55,926 bases of DNA from Parvibaculaceae bacterium (GTDB taxonomy: Bacteria; Pseudomonadota; Alphaproteobacteria; Parvibaculales; Parvibaculaceae): positions 1 through 55,926 of the forward strand of contig JARGNZ010000021.1 in the NCBI GenBank assembly GCA_029209985.1, read 5' to 3'. The position numbers and the translations under genes are program-made. The notes under the pieces were generated by a model. That model did no database searches. It saw only the letters and a program-made list of their open reading frames with translations, and was not told where the DNA came from. Every line of letters starts with the position of its first letter. Within the stretch, counting starts at the first letter, position 1. This document shows, piece after piece, positions 8,058 to 17,034 of the stretch.

Positions 8058-9704
8058 CTAATGTGATTGATTGCGTCGGTTTGTTAAGGCGGACAATGTG
8101 TCGATGTCTGAGAGGGGGCCTGCGTGTTGAATGTCGACTTCGCAGAGAACATCTTCGTTATCCCGCATCAAGGACTTTGCGCCTTGATCGCCTGTGAGAT
8201 GGAGCATGTCGTTTGCAAAGGCGTGGTCCCACAACACTGGGTTGCCACGTTTGCCGTTTACGACAGGTAGGCAAATGAGGCGCCCTTCATCGCGGTCGTA
8301 GGCGCTGATGAGTTTTTGAATGTCGGCTGTTTGAATGTCTGGCATATCCCCCAAGCATACAATGAAGGCGTCGCAAGGCGGTAAGGCGGCAAGCCCGGCT
8401 TTGAGGGAGCTTGCAAGCCCATCTGCAAAGTTTGGATTGTGGACATAGCTGATGGGGCGTGTGCCCATGGTGGCTTGAACAATTTCTGCTTCGTGGCCGG
8501 TGACAAGGGTGAGGCTATCCACATTGGCTGCGAGTACCGTATCAACGCATTGGGCGAGAAGGGGTTTGCCGTCTATTTCTTCAATAAGTTTATTGCGGGT
8601 GCCCATGCGTCTGGAAAGACCTGCGGCCAGAACCAAAGCTGCAATGGTGGGGACGTGTGGCATGGGGCTTTCTGCGTGCGTTTTGGATTGTGAGACGTCA
8701 CCGATACGTGGTTGAGGGCGGCTGGCGATTTCTTTGAGCAAACCGCCGACACCCATAGAGGTGATGTCGTCTGGTGTGATGGGTAGGTTTGCCATGAGGC
8801 GTTCTAGGACCCAATCAAAGCCATTGAGTTTTGGAGAGCGGGCGCAGCCGGGCATGCCGATGATGGGGGTCTCATTGTGGCGTGCGAGTAAAAGCAAGTT
8901 CCCGGGATCAACGGGCATGCCAAAGTGCTCAACTGTGCCATTGGCTGCAACAACCCCGGCGGGGACGGCATCGGCGCGATCTACGGTTGCGGAGGCCCCC
9001 AAAATGAAAATTGGGCTGGCGTTGTTTGCTTGAAGCGTGGTGATCGCCTCTGCAATGGCGGTTGGGGAGTGGTCGCAGGTGAGTGTTTGGTGGAGAGTGC
9101 CGCCATAGGTTTCTAGGCGTGTCTGTAAGGTGCGCTTTGCCTTCTCCAATAGTTTGGGTGGGGTTGAAGGGAGTGTGGTTAGGATGAGACCCGACTGACC
9201 CGGTGCGAAGGACGCCACGGAAAAGGCTTGGGTGTGGCTTAGCAAAGCTTCGGCTTCTTTGAGCACGGAGAGGGGGCAGGCGAAGGGAATGATTTTGACC
9301 GTTGCAATCATTTGCTTTGGCGCCACATGTGCGAGGTCTGGCAGGGTTGCGACTGTGAGGGCTTCGTGTAACCGATTGAGTTTGTGAATGAGATCCGCGT
9401 TGACCCGAAGCAAGCCGTGGCTTTGGCTGAACAGGTTTGCGCGACCTGTAAAGGCTGTCATTTTTGATAGACCTGCCTCTTGTGTGCACAGGGCTTTGGC
9501 TATTCTGTTGGCTGCGTCATCTTCACCGACGTCACCGGCTTCTAAAAAAATGGCAAAGACTTCTGTGTGACCGTGGGCTTGAAGGTCTGCAAGATCTTGT
9601 GAAGATAAGCGACGTCCTTTTTTGAAGCGTCTGTCAGCTAACGCGAGAGAATGGCCAAGAAGCGCCCCCTCTGCCTTTTGGGTGGGAATGAACGATGCCT
9701 TCAT
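8058..9704 (-). CDS. Molybdenum cofactor cytidylyltransferase fused to a molybdopterin-binding domain
   Basis: This 548-residue protein has two parts. Residues ~1-335 resemble the MoeA/MogA-type molybdopterin-binding domain (PIFILGASATVDRADAVPAG, then PGNLLLLARHNETPIIGMPG). Residues ~355-548 form a MobA-like nucleotidyltransferase starting with ALVLAAGLSRRMG (359-368 in the core motif) and continuing with DGKPLL. Such fusions attach CMP to molybdopterin for enzymes of the xanthine dehydrogenase/CO dehydrogenase family. Its start overlaps the stop of xdhC by 4 bases. It ends the Cox operon, which supports a role in maturing the enzyme encoded upstream. Confidence 0.88.
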   Translation of the reverse strand: MKASFIPTQKAEGALLGHSLALADRRFKKGRRLSSQDLADLQAHGHTEVFAIFLEAGDVGEDDAANRIAKALCTQEAGLSKMTAFTGRANLFSQSHGLLRVNADLIHKLNRLHEALTVATLPDLAHVAPKQMIATVKIIPFACPLSVLKEAEALLSHTQAFSVASFAPGQSGLILTTLPSTPPKLLEKAKRTLQTRLETYGGTLHQTLTCDHSPTAIAEAITTLQANNASPIFILGASATVDRADAVPAGVVAANGTVEHFGMPVDPGNLLLLARHNETPIIGMPGCARSPKLNGFDWVLERLMANLPITPDDITSMGVGGLLKEIASRPQPRIGDVSQSKTHAESPMPHVPTIAALVLAAGLSRRMGTRNKLIEEIDGKPLLAQCVDTVLAANVDSLTLVTGHEAEIVQATMGTRPISYVHNPNFADGLASSLKAGLAALPPCDAFIVCLGDMPDIQTADIQKLISAYDRDEGRLICLPVVNGKRGNPVLWDHAFANDMLHLTGDQGAKSLMRDNEDVLCEVDIQHAGPLSDIDTLSALTNRRNQSH

Positions 9705-10729
9705 GAGCGTAGCACCTGAGTTATTTGCGCCAAAATGGCGATGGCGATTTCTTCTGGGCTTCGCCCCCCGAGTGGGAGGCCGATTGGACCGTGGAGGCGC
9801 TGGTAGTTTTCTTGGCTGACCCCTTGCTCTGTCATGCGCTGTTCCCGGCTGGCTTGTGTTTTTTTGCTACCCAATGCGCCGATGTAAAAACATGGGCTTT
9901 CAAAAGCGGCCAGCAAGGCGGGATCGTCGAGTTTGGGATCGTGGGTGAGGGCGACGATGGCGGTGCGGTTATCGGGGTGGAGTGCGCGGATGGCGACATC
10001 AGGCCACTCTCGTTTGATGTGCACATTTGGAAAACGCTCTGGAGTGGCAAAGGCTTCGCGCGGGTCTATCAGGGTGACGTCATAGCCAGCGATCGCGGCC
10101 ATTTGGCTTAGGGGCTGGGCAATGTGCACGGCGCCATTGATGAGCAAGCGTAGGGGGGGATTGAAAATGTGTAGGAACTGAGTTTCGTTTTCGTACTCTA
10201 CAATTTGGGAACGATCGGACCGGTGCACGCGCTCAATTGTTTGTGCAAGAGGGGTGTTTTTCTGGACGTTCTCAATGAGTGATAGGGTGCTGGTGAATCT
10301 GTTTAGGTTTATCTGCCGCAAAGCAGATTGCTTTTTTGCGCGGGCCGTGCAGAGAGCTTTGAGATCGTCAATGGATAGACCATTGACGGCAACCGGTTCA
10401 ATAAGCACGCGAATTTTTCCGCCGCACGCAAGACCGACTTCCCATGCCATTGTGTCGGAGACGCCGTATTCGGCGATCTCTGGTTGTTCTGTTTCTATGG
10501 CCTCAAGGGCGCGGGTGATGACATCGCCTTCGATGCAGCCCCCAGAGACTGACCCGATAAAGGCACCGTCATCACGAATGGCAAGTTGTGAGCCGACGGC
10601 GCGAGGGGCTGACCCCCATGTTTCCAAAACGGTTGCGATGGCGGCGGCATGGCCTGCCTCAACCCATTGCAAGAGGTGTTCGGGCAATTTGTTTTCGGGT
10701 AGGGGGCGGTCTTGATGTGAGGCTGTCAT
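9701..10729 (-). CDS. xdhC: XdhC/CoxF-family molybdenum cofactor insertion protein
   Basis: XdhC-type chaperones bind mature or sulfurated molybdenum cofactor and deliver it to hydroxylases. The 342-residue protein has the N-terminal XdhC/CoxI segment (ATVLETWGSAPRAVGSQLAI, then SVSGGCIEGDV). The C-terminal Rossmann-type domain reads LRLLINGAVHIAQPL and later YIGALGSKKT. It overlaps the gene upstream (VWA) and the gene downstream (MobA-like) by 4 bases each. Tight coupling marks this as one assembly operon. It appears full length. Confidence 0.92.
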   Translation of the reverse strand: MTASHQDRPLPENKLPEHLLQWVEAGHAAAIATVLETWGSAPRAVGSQLAIRDDGAFIGSVSGGCIEGDVITRALEAIETEQPEIAEYGVSDTMAWEVGLACGGKIRVLIEPVAVNGLSIDDLKALCTARAKKQSALRQINLNRFTSTLSLIENVQKNTPLAQTIERVHRSDRSQIVEYENETQFLHIFNPPLRLLINGAVHIAQPLSQMAAIAGYDVTLIDPREAFATPERFPNVHIKREWPDVAIRALHPDNRTAIVALTHDPKLDDPALLAAFESPCFYIGALGSKKTQASREQRMTEQGVSQENYQRLHGPIGLPLGGRSPEEIAIAILAQITQVLRS

Positions 10730-11934
10730 GCGGTGCTCCTCATGGCCTTTGACGATTGGCGGAGCGCATCGCTGGTATTGAGCGCGAGGAGAAGGTCTTC
10801 CATGCTTTTCACATTATGAATGCTTTGGAACACATCAACATGGGGCAACATGGCGCGAATGCCACTCGCCTTTGGTTCAAAGCGGTCGTAGCGCAGCAAT
10901 GGATTGAGCCAGATCAGACGTTTGCTTGTGCGATGGAGGCGGGCCATTTCTTGGGACAGTTCGCCAGGGCCATCTCTGTCTAAACCATCGGTGATGAGGA
11001 GAACGGTGGCCCCTTGACCGAGCACACGGCGCGCCCAATCGATGTTGAAGCGGCGCAAAGCTGTGCTGATTTTTGTGCCCCCGTCCCAATCATCCACTTC
11101 AGTTTGAATGGCGGCTAAGGCGGCGTCTATATCGCGGTGTTTGAGTTGGCGGGTAATGCGGTGTAGGCGCGTGCCAAACAGAAAACCTTCGAGGCGGATA
11201 TTCTTTTGAGTGCCTAGTAAGTGCATGAGATGCAGCATCATGCGGGCATAGGTACTCATGGAACCAGAAATGTCACAGAGCACCACCAGCGGCGTGGGCC
11301 GGGGGCGCGGACTTTGCCATTTGAGCGTAATGATATCGGGGGTGCGATGTGCATGGCGCAGTGTGGCCCGCAGATCAATTTTATGCTGTTGGGTGCTGGG
11401 GTGGGTGCGCCGTGAGGGGCGCTGGGGCAAGCTGAGGGGCAGTCGGGCAATGGCGCGGCGGGCATGATTTAACTCAGTCACGCTCATTTGATCAAAATCG
11501 CGCTGGCGAATGATTTCTGCTGATGACCATGTGTCGGTGGCGTCGATGTCTTCTTCATGGCGCGGCGTGGTTGGTGGTGTTTGCGGCACGAGGGCGTCTA
11601 GCAAGCGTTGTGATGTGGGGGGCGTCTTTTCAACCGTTACGGAGGGGGCGTCTGTCTCAAGGTCCACTTGGCTTAGCTGGGCTTGTACGGCGAGGTGGTG
11701 CCAGAACAAGGTAAAAGCTTGGTCGAACAAGTTGTGATCTATGTGGGACTTGGTGAGTGTTGCGTGAAGCGCCCAGTAAAAGTCTTGCTGATGATCAAGC
11801 TTGATATGGGTGAGGGCTTCTTGGGCATTGAGAAGATCTTGAGGGCCAACTGCCATGCCCGTTCGGCGCAGCAGGTCCACAAAGTGGGCAAGGTTGCTTG
11901 CGATGATGGGGAGGGCAGATGATGGTTGGCTCAT
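10726..11934 (-). CDS. coxE: CoxE-like von Willebrand factor A protein
   Basis: The 402-residue protein ends in a VWA domain with an intact MIDAS motif, LCDISGSMSTYARMM, followed by WDGGTKISTALRRF and LLITDGLDRDG. In the cox operon of CO-oxidising bacteria, CoxE works with the AAA+ protein CoxD in maturing the metal site of the molybdenum hydroxylase. Here it lies directly after a CoxD-type gene with a 4-base ATGA overlap. The protein is presumably cytoplasmic; no signal peptide or membrane segment is seen. Confidence 0.9.
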   Translation of the reverse strand: MSQPSSALPIIASNLAHFVDLLRRTGMAVGPQDLLNAQEALTHIKLDHQQDFYWALHATLTKSHIDHNLFDQAFTLFWHHLAVQAQLSQVDLETDAPSVTVEKTPPTSQRLLDALVPQTPPTTPRHEEDIDATDTWSSAEIIRQRDFDQMSVTELNHARRAIARLPLSLPQRPSRRTHPSTQQHKIDLRATLRHAHRTPDIITLKWQSPRPRPTPLVVLCDISGSMSTYARMMLHLMHLLGTQKNIRLEGFLFGTRLHRITRQLKHRDIDAALAAIQTEVDDWDGGTKISTALRRFNIDWARRVLGQGATVLLITDGLDRDGPGELSQEMARLHRTSKRLIWLNPLLRYDRFEPKASGIRAMLPHVDVFQSIHNVKSMEDLLLALNTSDALRQSSKAMRSTA

Positions 11935-12878
11935 TCAGCGGCCTGTTCTCCAAGCTGCGCGAGAATGCTTGCAGCTTCGCCTTCTTTGAACGTCGTGATG
12001 TCTTCTCTAAATTTGAGCAGAGTGCCGAGCGTGTCTGTGATGGAGCTTAGGGTAAGCTCTTGGGTGCCAAGGGTTGAAAGAGCTTGTGCCCAGTCTAAGG
12101 TTTCGGCAATGCCGGGTTGTTTGTAAAGGTCGCGTTGGCGCATTGCTTGGACAAAGGCTACGATTTGATCGCCCAATTTAGTCGCTGTTTCAGGTGCCTT
12201 TTGGGCGATGATTTGGCGTTCGCGTTCGGCGTCAGGATAATCAACCCAGTGGAATAGGCAGCGGCGTTTGAGGGCGTCGTGGATTTCGCGGGTTCTGTTG
12301 GATGTGATGATGACGATGGGCGGCTCGGCGGCTTTGATGGTGCCGAGCTCTGGGATGGTCACTTGATAGTCTGATAGCAGTTCTAAGAGATAGGCTTCAA
12401 AGGGTTCGTCGGTTCTATCTAGCTCGTCAATCAAGAGAACAGGCGGGCCAGCAGGGTCAGGGCTTAAGGCTTCAAGCAGGGGGCGTTTGATGAGAAAGCG
12501 CTCGTCGAATACTGTTTGGGTTAGGGCTGATTGATCGCTCGCTGTTGAAGTGTTCTCAGCGATGCGCAGAGCAATCATTTGCGCCTGATAGTTCCATTCA
12601 TACACAGAAGCCGCGCTGTCGAGACCTTCGTAGCATTGCAGGCGAATGAGACGCCGCCCCAATGCTGCGGCGATGACTTTAGCTATTTCGGTTTTGCCGA
12701 CACCGGCTTCGCCTTCCAGCAAAAGCGGGCGCTGCATGGTGAGGGACAAAAAGAGGGCCGTTGCAAGGGGGCGTTCAGCGACATAGGCCCCCTGTGCCAA
12801 TAAGGACAAGGTTTCTTCTACCGAGGTCGGCAGAGCGATGCGTGCCGGGGCGCTTGAACGGACGTCGTCGTTTTGCAT
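11931..12878 (-). CDS. coxD: CoxD-like MoxR-family AAA+ ATPase
   Basis: The 315-residue MoxR-type AAA+ protein has Walker A LLLEGEAGVGKTEIAK and Walker B VLLIDELDRTDEPFEAYLLE. Sensor 1 is ITSNRTREIHDALKRRC. MoxR proteins act as chaperone-like ATPases together with VWA partners, here the CoxE-like protein encoded next with a 4-base overlap. In cox clusters CoxD is needed to build the active site of the molybdenum enzyme. The start lies 12 bases after the CoxM stop. Confidence 0.93.
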   Translation of the reverse strand: MQNDDVRSSAPARIALPTSVEETLSLLAQGAYVAERPLATALFLSLTMQRPLLLEGEAGVGKTEIAKVIAAALGRRLIRLQCYEGLDSAASVYEWNYQAQMIALRIAENTSTASDQSALTQTVFDERFLIKRPLLEALSPDPAGPPVLLIDELDRTDEPFEAYLLELLSDYQVTIPELGTIKAAEPPIVIITSNRTREIHDALKRRCLFHWVDYPDAERERQIIAQKAPETATKLGDQIVAFVQAMRQRDLYKQPGIAETLDWAQALSTLGTQELTLSSITDTLGTLLKFREDITTFKEGEAASILAQLGEQAAE

Positions 12879-12890
12879 GTGTGGTTATCC

Positions 12891-13688
12891 TCACCCCATG
12901 GCTTCAAGGGTGCGTTTGGCCATGACCGTGACTAGATGCGCGCGGTAGTCGCCATCCCCGTGCAGGTCGGCAATCATAGTGTCGCCTGCGAGGGAGAGAC
13001 CCTTGAGTGCATCTGTTGACCAATTTTGGGCCAATGCGTCTTCTAGCTCGCGCCAGCGGAATACGCCTTCTTGGCCGGCTCCCGTTACGCCAACCTTGGG
13101 ACCGGCGCTGGTTTGAGCAATGAAAACGCCGACCATCGCATAGCGTGAGGCGGGGTTTGGAAATTTTGAGTAGGCGGCGCGCACTGGCAGTGGAAAGCGT
13201 ACTTCTTTTAGAATTTCGCCCGGCTCTAACGCGGTTTCAAAAAGGCCGGTGAAAAAATCATCGGCTGGGATTTCGCGCTGGGTGGTGACGATGGTTGCCC
13301 CTAGGGCTAACGCTGCGGCGGGGTAATCAGCAGAGGGGTCATTATTGGCGATGGAGCCGCCAAGGGTGCCTCTGTGGCGCACGGCTGGATCGCCAATGTG
13401 ATTGGCTAAGCTTGCAAGGGCTGGGAGGGCGTCGCGGCAGGTTTGGGACGTTGCGACTGTGGCATGGCAGGTTGCTGCCCCAATGACCAGAACATCCCCC
13501 TCAAGGCGGATGAAATTCAAAGCGTCTATGCGGCTGATGTCCACCAAGGTGGTGGGCATGGCGAGGCGCTGCTTGAGTGTTGGGATCAATGTTTGACCGC
13601 CTGCAAGAAGGCTTGCTTCGTCGTCTGCGGCAAGTTTTTGTGCTGCGTCGTCAAGCGAAGTGGCTTGGTGATAATCGAATGAATACAT
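12891..13688 (-). CDS. coxM: FAD-binding medium subunit of a molybdenum hydroxylase (CoxM type)
   Basis: The 265-residue protein carries the FAD motifs of the CO dehydrogenase/xanthine dehydrogenase medium subunit: LLAGGQTLIPTLKQRLAMP and RHRGTLGGSIANNDPSADYP. The C-terminal CO_deh_flav domain starts around residue 160. It would carry electrons from the iron-sulfur subunit to an acceptor. It sits between the 2Fe-2S subunit gene (9 bases upstream) and coxD. The catalytic large subunit gene is not in the cluster, so the substrate cannot be inferred. Confidence 0.93.
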   Translation of the reverse strand: MYSFDYHQATSLDDAAQKLAADDEASLLAGGQTLIPTLKQRLAMPTTLVDISRIDALNFIRLEGDVLVIGAATCHATVATSQTCRDALPALASLANHIGDPAVRHRGTLGGSIANNDPSADYPAAALALGATIVTTQREIPADDFFTGLFETALEPGEILKEVRFPLPVRAAYSKFPNPASRYAMVGVFIAQTSAGPKVGVTGAGQEGVFRWRELEDALAQNWSTDALKGLSLAGDTMIADLHGDGDYRAHLVTVMAKRTLEAMG

Positions 13689-13697
13689 AAGGGCCTC

Positions 13698-14180
<483 letters not shown>

Positions 14181-14297
14181 GTGATCCTCCTGTCGGGGGG
14201 AGAAATGAAATCCCCGAATTGGGGATGTGGATAGGGAGTGCGCATGCCGGGTGGCAATCCCTCTCCGTGTTGGAAAACAATGGGACAGTGTTGCGGC

Positions 14298-14335
14298 TAG
14301 AGGGGCCTCTCGTCAAGTCACGCTCGGCCCCTCTA
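14298..14335. terminator. Perfect 10-bp hairpin between coxG and coxS
   Basis: TAGAGGGGCC (14298-14307) and GGCCCCTCTA (14326-14335) are perfect inverted copies with an 18-base loop. It lies 45 bases past the coxG stop and 118 bases before the coxS start. No T-run follows on either strand, so it may be a weak terminator, a processing site or an operator. The rest of 14181-14379 shows only the coxS ribosome site. Confidence 0.4.
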
Positions 14336-14379
14336 TCGACGCTTATTGGATGGTGTCAGTAAACCTTGGCTTGACAGGC

Positions 14380-14982
14380 TTAGCTTGTGAAAAACCAAGC
14401 GAGCGTGAGGCCGATAATGATGACCGCTGGCCCCCAAGTCCAAGGAGATAGCCCTTCTGCGAAGTCTTCGTCGGGGAGAAGGGGGGCATCGGTTGGAGCA
14501 ATGGCATCGCTTTCTGGGTGCAGTCCGCTTGTCTCATCCATAGGGCCGCCGACAATCGAGGAGAATTTGTCGAAGAACTGATCCGCCATTTTCTTGGCGC
14601 TGCTGTCAACAAGGCGTTGACCAACTTGGGCCAATTTGCCCCCAACGGTTGCGTGCACTTCGTAGGACAGACGTGTGGCGCCTTCTTCATCAACAAGAGC
14701 GACTTTGGCGGACCCTTTGGCAAAACCGGCCGCGCCGCCTGAACCCTGTCCAGAGATTGTATAGCCATTTGGGGCATCAATATCTGATAAGGTGACGTTG
14801 CCTTTGAATTTGGCGGTGACGGGACCAATTTTATTTTTTGCGACGGCCGCAAATTCTGTGTCGCTGATTTTGTCGACACTTTCGGCCCCCGGAATGGCTT
14901 GCACGAGAACATCGGCATCGTTTAGGGCGTTCCAAACAGATTGTTTGTCCGCATTGATGAGGATATCGCCTGACATGTCCAT
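14380..14982 (-). CDS. coxG: CoxG-like SRPBCC protein with C-terminal membrane anchor
   Basis: The 200-residue protein has the CoxG fold (carbon monoxide dehydrogenase subunit G family): MSGDILINADKQSVWNALND at the start, then IPGAESVDKISDTEFAA and VHATVGGKLAQVGQRLV. The last ~20 residues are hydrophobic (WGPAVIIIGLTLAWFF), a likely membrane anchor. CoxG is thought to tether the molybdenum hydroxylase to the membrane. It is the first Cox gene. It starts 54 bases after the last antiporter gene on the same strand, so read-through from the mrp operon is possible. Confidence 0.92.
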   Translation of the reverse strand: MDMSGDILINADKQSVWNALNDADVLVQAIPGAESVDKISDTEFAAVAKNKIGPVTAKFKGNVTLSDIDAPNGYTISGQGSGGAAGFAKGSAKVALVDEEGATRLSYEVHATVGGKLAQVGQRLVDSSAKKMADQFFDKFSSIVGGPMDETSGLHPESDAIAPTDAPLLPDEDFAEGLSPWTWGPAVIIIGLTLAWFFTS

Positions 14983-15035
14983 GATATGACTCCGTTACTC
15001 AAAGTGGGCCGGTGACGTTCTGAAAAGAGCGCCTT

Positions 15036-16730
15036 CTATATGTAAGTCAGCAGTAGCGTGATGCCAAGTAGGGCTGCAACCCATAATACCATGGACCCTG
15101 TGGGCCACGTGCGCGCCACAGGACCTTGCGGGCCGTGCGTGCGGTAGCTGGCATTAATGGCGTTGGAGACAATCAGGTTTGCGTCATGTTTCCAGCGTAT
15201 CCAAATATGCTCCACGAAACGGGCAATATGGCCCAGTAGATAGGGAATGACTTTACGGTAAAGCCAATCTGTATCGAGCGAAACGGTGGCACGGGGTGCA
15301 GGGAAAAGAGGTGTGTTCTTGAGCAATAAAAAGGCGAGCACAACAAATACAACGAGCTGAAGCTGGGTCACAACGTGGGATACGGAATAGGCGTGATAGC
15401 CCACATCGTAGGGCAACAAGCCATAGAATTGGTCTGGCAAAACCCCAACTGCAATGCAAATGACGGCGGTGATCCCCATGGCCAATTTCATGTTGAAAGG
15501 CGCTTGTTTGGGGGTGAGGCCGCGATCTTCGCCAAAAAAGGTGAAATAGATGATTTTGATGCCAGAGTGATAAACGGCGCAGGCTGATGCAAAGAGCAAG
15601 GCCATCCATACCCACAACATCTGGGCATTACCGGCTGCTGAGAGAATGAGCGACTTGGTGGTGAAGCCTGAGAACAGTGGCAAGGCTGAGATGGAGGCCG
15701 CACCTACAAGTGTGAAGGCCATGGTCCAGGGCATGGATTTAGCTAGCCCGCCAAGTTCTGTCACTTTGGATGTGCCAGTGCGATAGAGAACCGCGCCCAC
15801 CCCCATGAAGAGGAGGCCTTTATAAAAGATACTGGCGAAGGCATGTGCCGCGGCCCCGTTGACCGCCAGCTCTGTGCCAATGCCGATGCCAACCACCATG
15901 AAGCCAAGCTGTGCATTAAGAGCATAGGCCAATGTGCGGCGCAGGTCGTTTTCAAAAACAGCGTATAAGCTTGGCACCACGGCCATGGCCGCCCCGATGA
16001 GAAGAAGTTCTTCTGTGCCTGCAAAGCCACGGGCCAAAGCGTAGATGGCGAGTTTTGTTGTGAAAGCTGACAAGATGACTGTGCCGGTGATGGTGGCAGC
16101 AGGGTAGCTGTCTTCAAGCCAATTGTGCACAAAGGGAAAGGCGGCTTTGATGCCAAAAGCAAGCAATATGGTCCAGCTGGCTGCACTTTCTAGGGTCATG
16201 CTGTCGAAGGCGATGGAGCCGGTTGTGTTGACGTGAAGCACAATGCCCGCCAGCAAAATGACGCCGGACCCAATTTGAACGACGAGATAGCGCAGACCCG
16301 TGAAGTAGGCCCCCTGTGTGCGCCGCGCCCAAATGAGGAACACTGAGGCGATAGCGGTGCCTTCCCAGTAGACAAAGAGGGTGATGAGGTCACCCGCAAA
16401 GACGGCACCCACCGCAGAGCCTGCATAAAGGAGTGTGCTGACTTGCTGCACGGTATCGCGGATGTGCCATGCATAGATGAGGCACACAAAGGCTGCTAAC
16501 GAGAAGGCCAAGCCAAAGAAGGTGGAAAGGCCATCCACGCGCATGAGGGTGAGCGTATAGCCCATGAAATCTGTCTGGGCACTTGCGCCTTGGGTAGCGG
16601 TCCAGATGCTCCATCCAGCTAATACGGGCACGGTGAGGGAAAAGAGGCCCCGTAGGATGCCTTGGGGAATGAAGGGGAGTAGCAATGCTGCGCTGAGGAA
16701 GCAAAATGCGGGTGGGAAAAACTCAAACAT
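15036..16730 (-). CDS. Third MrpD/NuoL-type proton-conducting antiporter-like subunit
   Basis: The 564-residue polytopic protein belongs to the complex I antiporter-like family (NuoL/M/N, MrpA/D). The conserved glutamate of helix 5 is visible in LFVYWEGTAIASVFLIWARR. The amphipathic region with Lys/His sites includes AAFPFVHNWLEDSYPAATIT. A C-terminal extension of ~100 residues ends in one more hydrophobic helix (VLWVAALLGITLLLTYI). It is the last gene of the Mrp-type operon and overlaps the small membrane protein gene upstream by 8 bases. It is presumably a proton or sodium channel subunit. Confidence 0.88.
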   Translation of the reverse strand: MFEFFPPAFCFLSAALLLPFIPQGILRGLFSLTVPVLAGWSIWTATQGASAQTDFMGYTLTLMRVDGLSTFFGLAFSLAAFVCLIYAWHIRDTVQQVSTLLYAGSAVGAVFAGDLITLFVYWEGTAIASVFLIWARRTQGAYFTGLRYLVVQIGSGVILLAGIVLHVNTTGSIAFDSMTLESAASWTILLAFGIKAAFPFVHNWLEDSYPAATITGTVILSAFTTKLAIYALARGFAGTEELLLIGAAMAVVPSLYAVFENDLRRTLAYALNAQLGFMVVGIGIGTELAVNGAAAHAFASIFYKGLLFMGVGAVLYRTGTSKVTELGGLAKSMPWTMAFTLVGAASISALPLFSGFTTKSLILSAAGNAQMLWVWMALLFASACAVYHSGIKIIYFTFFGEDRGLTPKQAPFNMKLAMGITAVICIAVGVLPDQFYGLLPYDVGYHAYSVSHVVTQLQLVVFVVLAFLLLKNTPLFPAPRATVSLDTDWLYRKVIPYLLGHIARFVEHIWIRWKHDANLIVSNAINASYRTHGPQGPVARTWPTGSMVLWVAALLGITLLLTYI

Positions 16731-17034
16731 CTTTATTCTCCCGGCCTAGCTGGTTTTCTGGAAACTCTTCGCTCAGGGTGTCTTTGGGCGCGTAGTAATC
16801 TTCATGCCGAGTGAGGAGAGGGCTTGCGACTTTTGCGGCAATGAAAAGAACGCAAAGGGCGACAAAACCAAAGAGGGCATAGAAGCCTTTAATATGCTCA
16901 ACCTCGAAGTAGCCGTGGGGCTCGTAGAGAAAGCTAGACATTCCCAATAGAACGGCGAGCCCAAGGGTGATCCAGAGACTGCGGTTTGAGCCGCTCTGTG
17001 ACCGACCTTTTTGGGAGGGGGATTGATGTGTCAT
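16723..17034 (-). CDS. Small two-helix membrane protein of the antiporter operon
   Basis: The protein has 103 residues. Two hydrophobic stretches (LWITLGLAVLLGMSSFLY and GFYALFGFVALCVLFIAAKV) frame the segment EPHGYFEVEHIKGFYALFGF. An acidic tail containing HEDYYAPKD follows. I do not know an assigned function. Its place between two MrpD-like genes, overlapping the upstream one by 4 bases and the downstream one by 8, marks it as a probable accessory subunit of the same complex. Nothing suggests an enzyme. Confidence 0.75.
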   Translation of the reverse strand: MTHQSPSQKGRSQSGSNRSLWITLGLAVLLGMSSFLYEPHGYFEVEHIKGFYALFGFVALCVLFIAAKVASPLLTRHEDYYAPKDTLSEEFPENQLGRENKDV

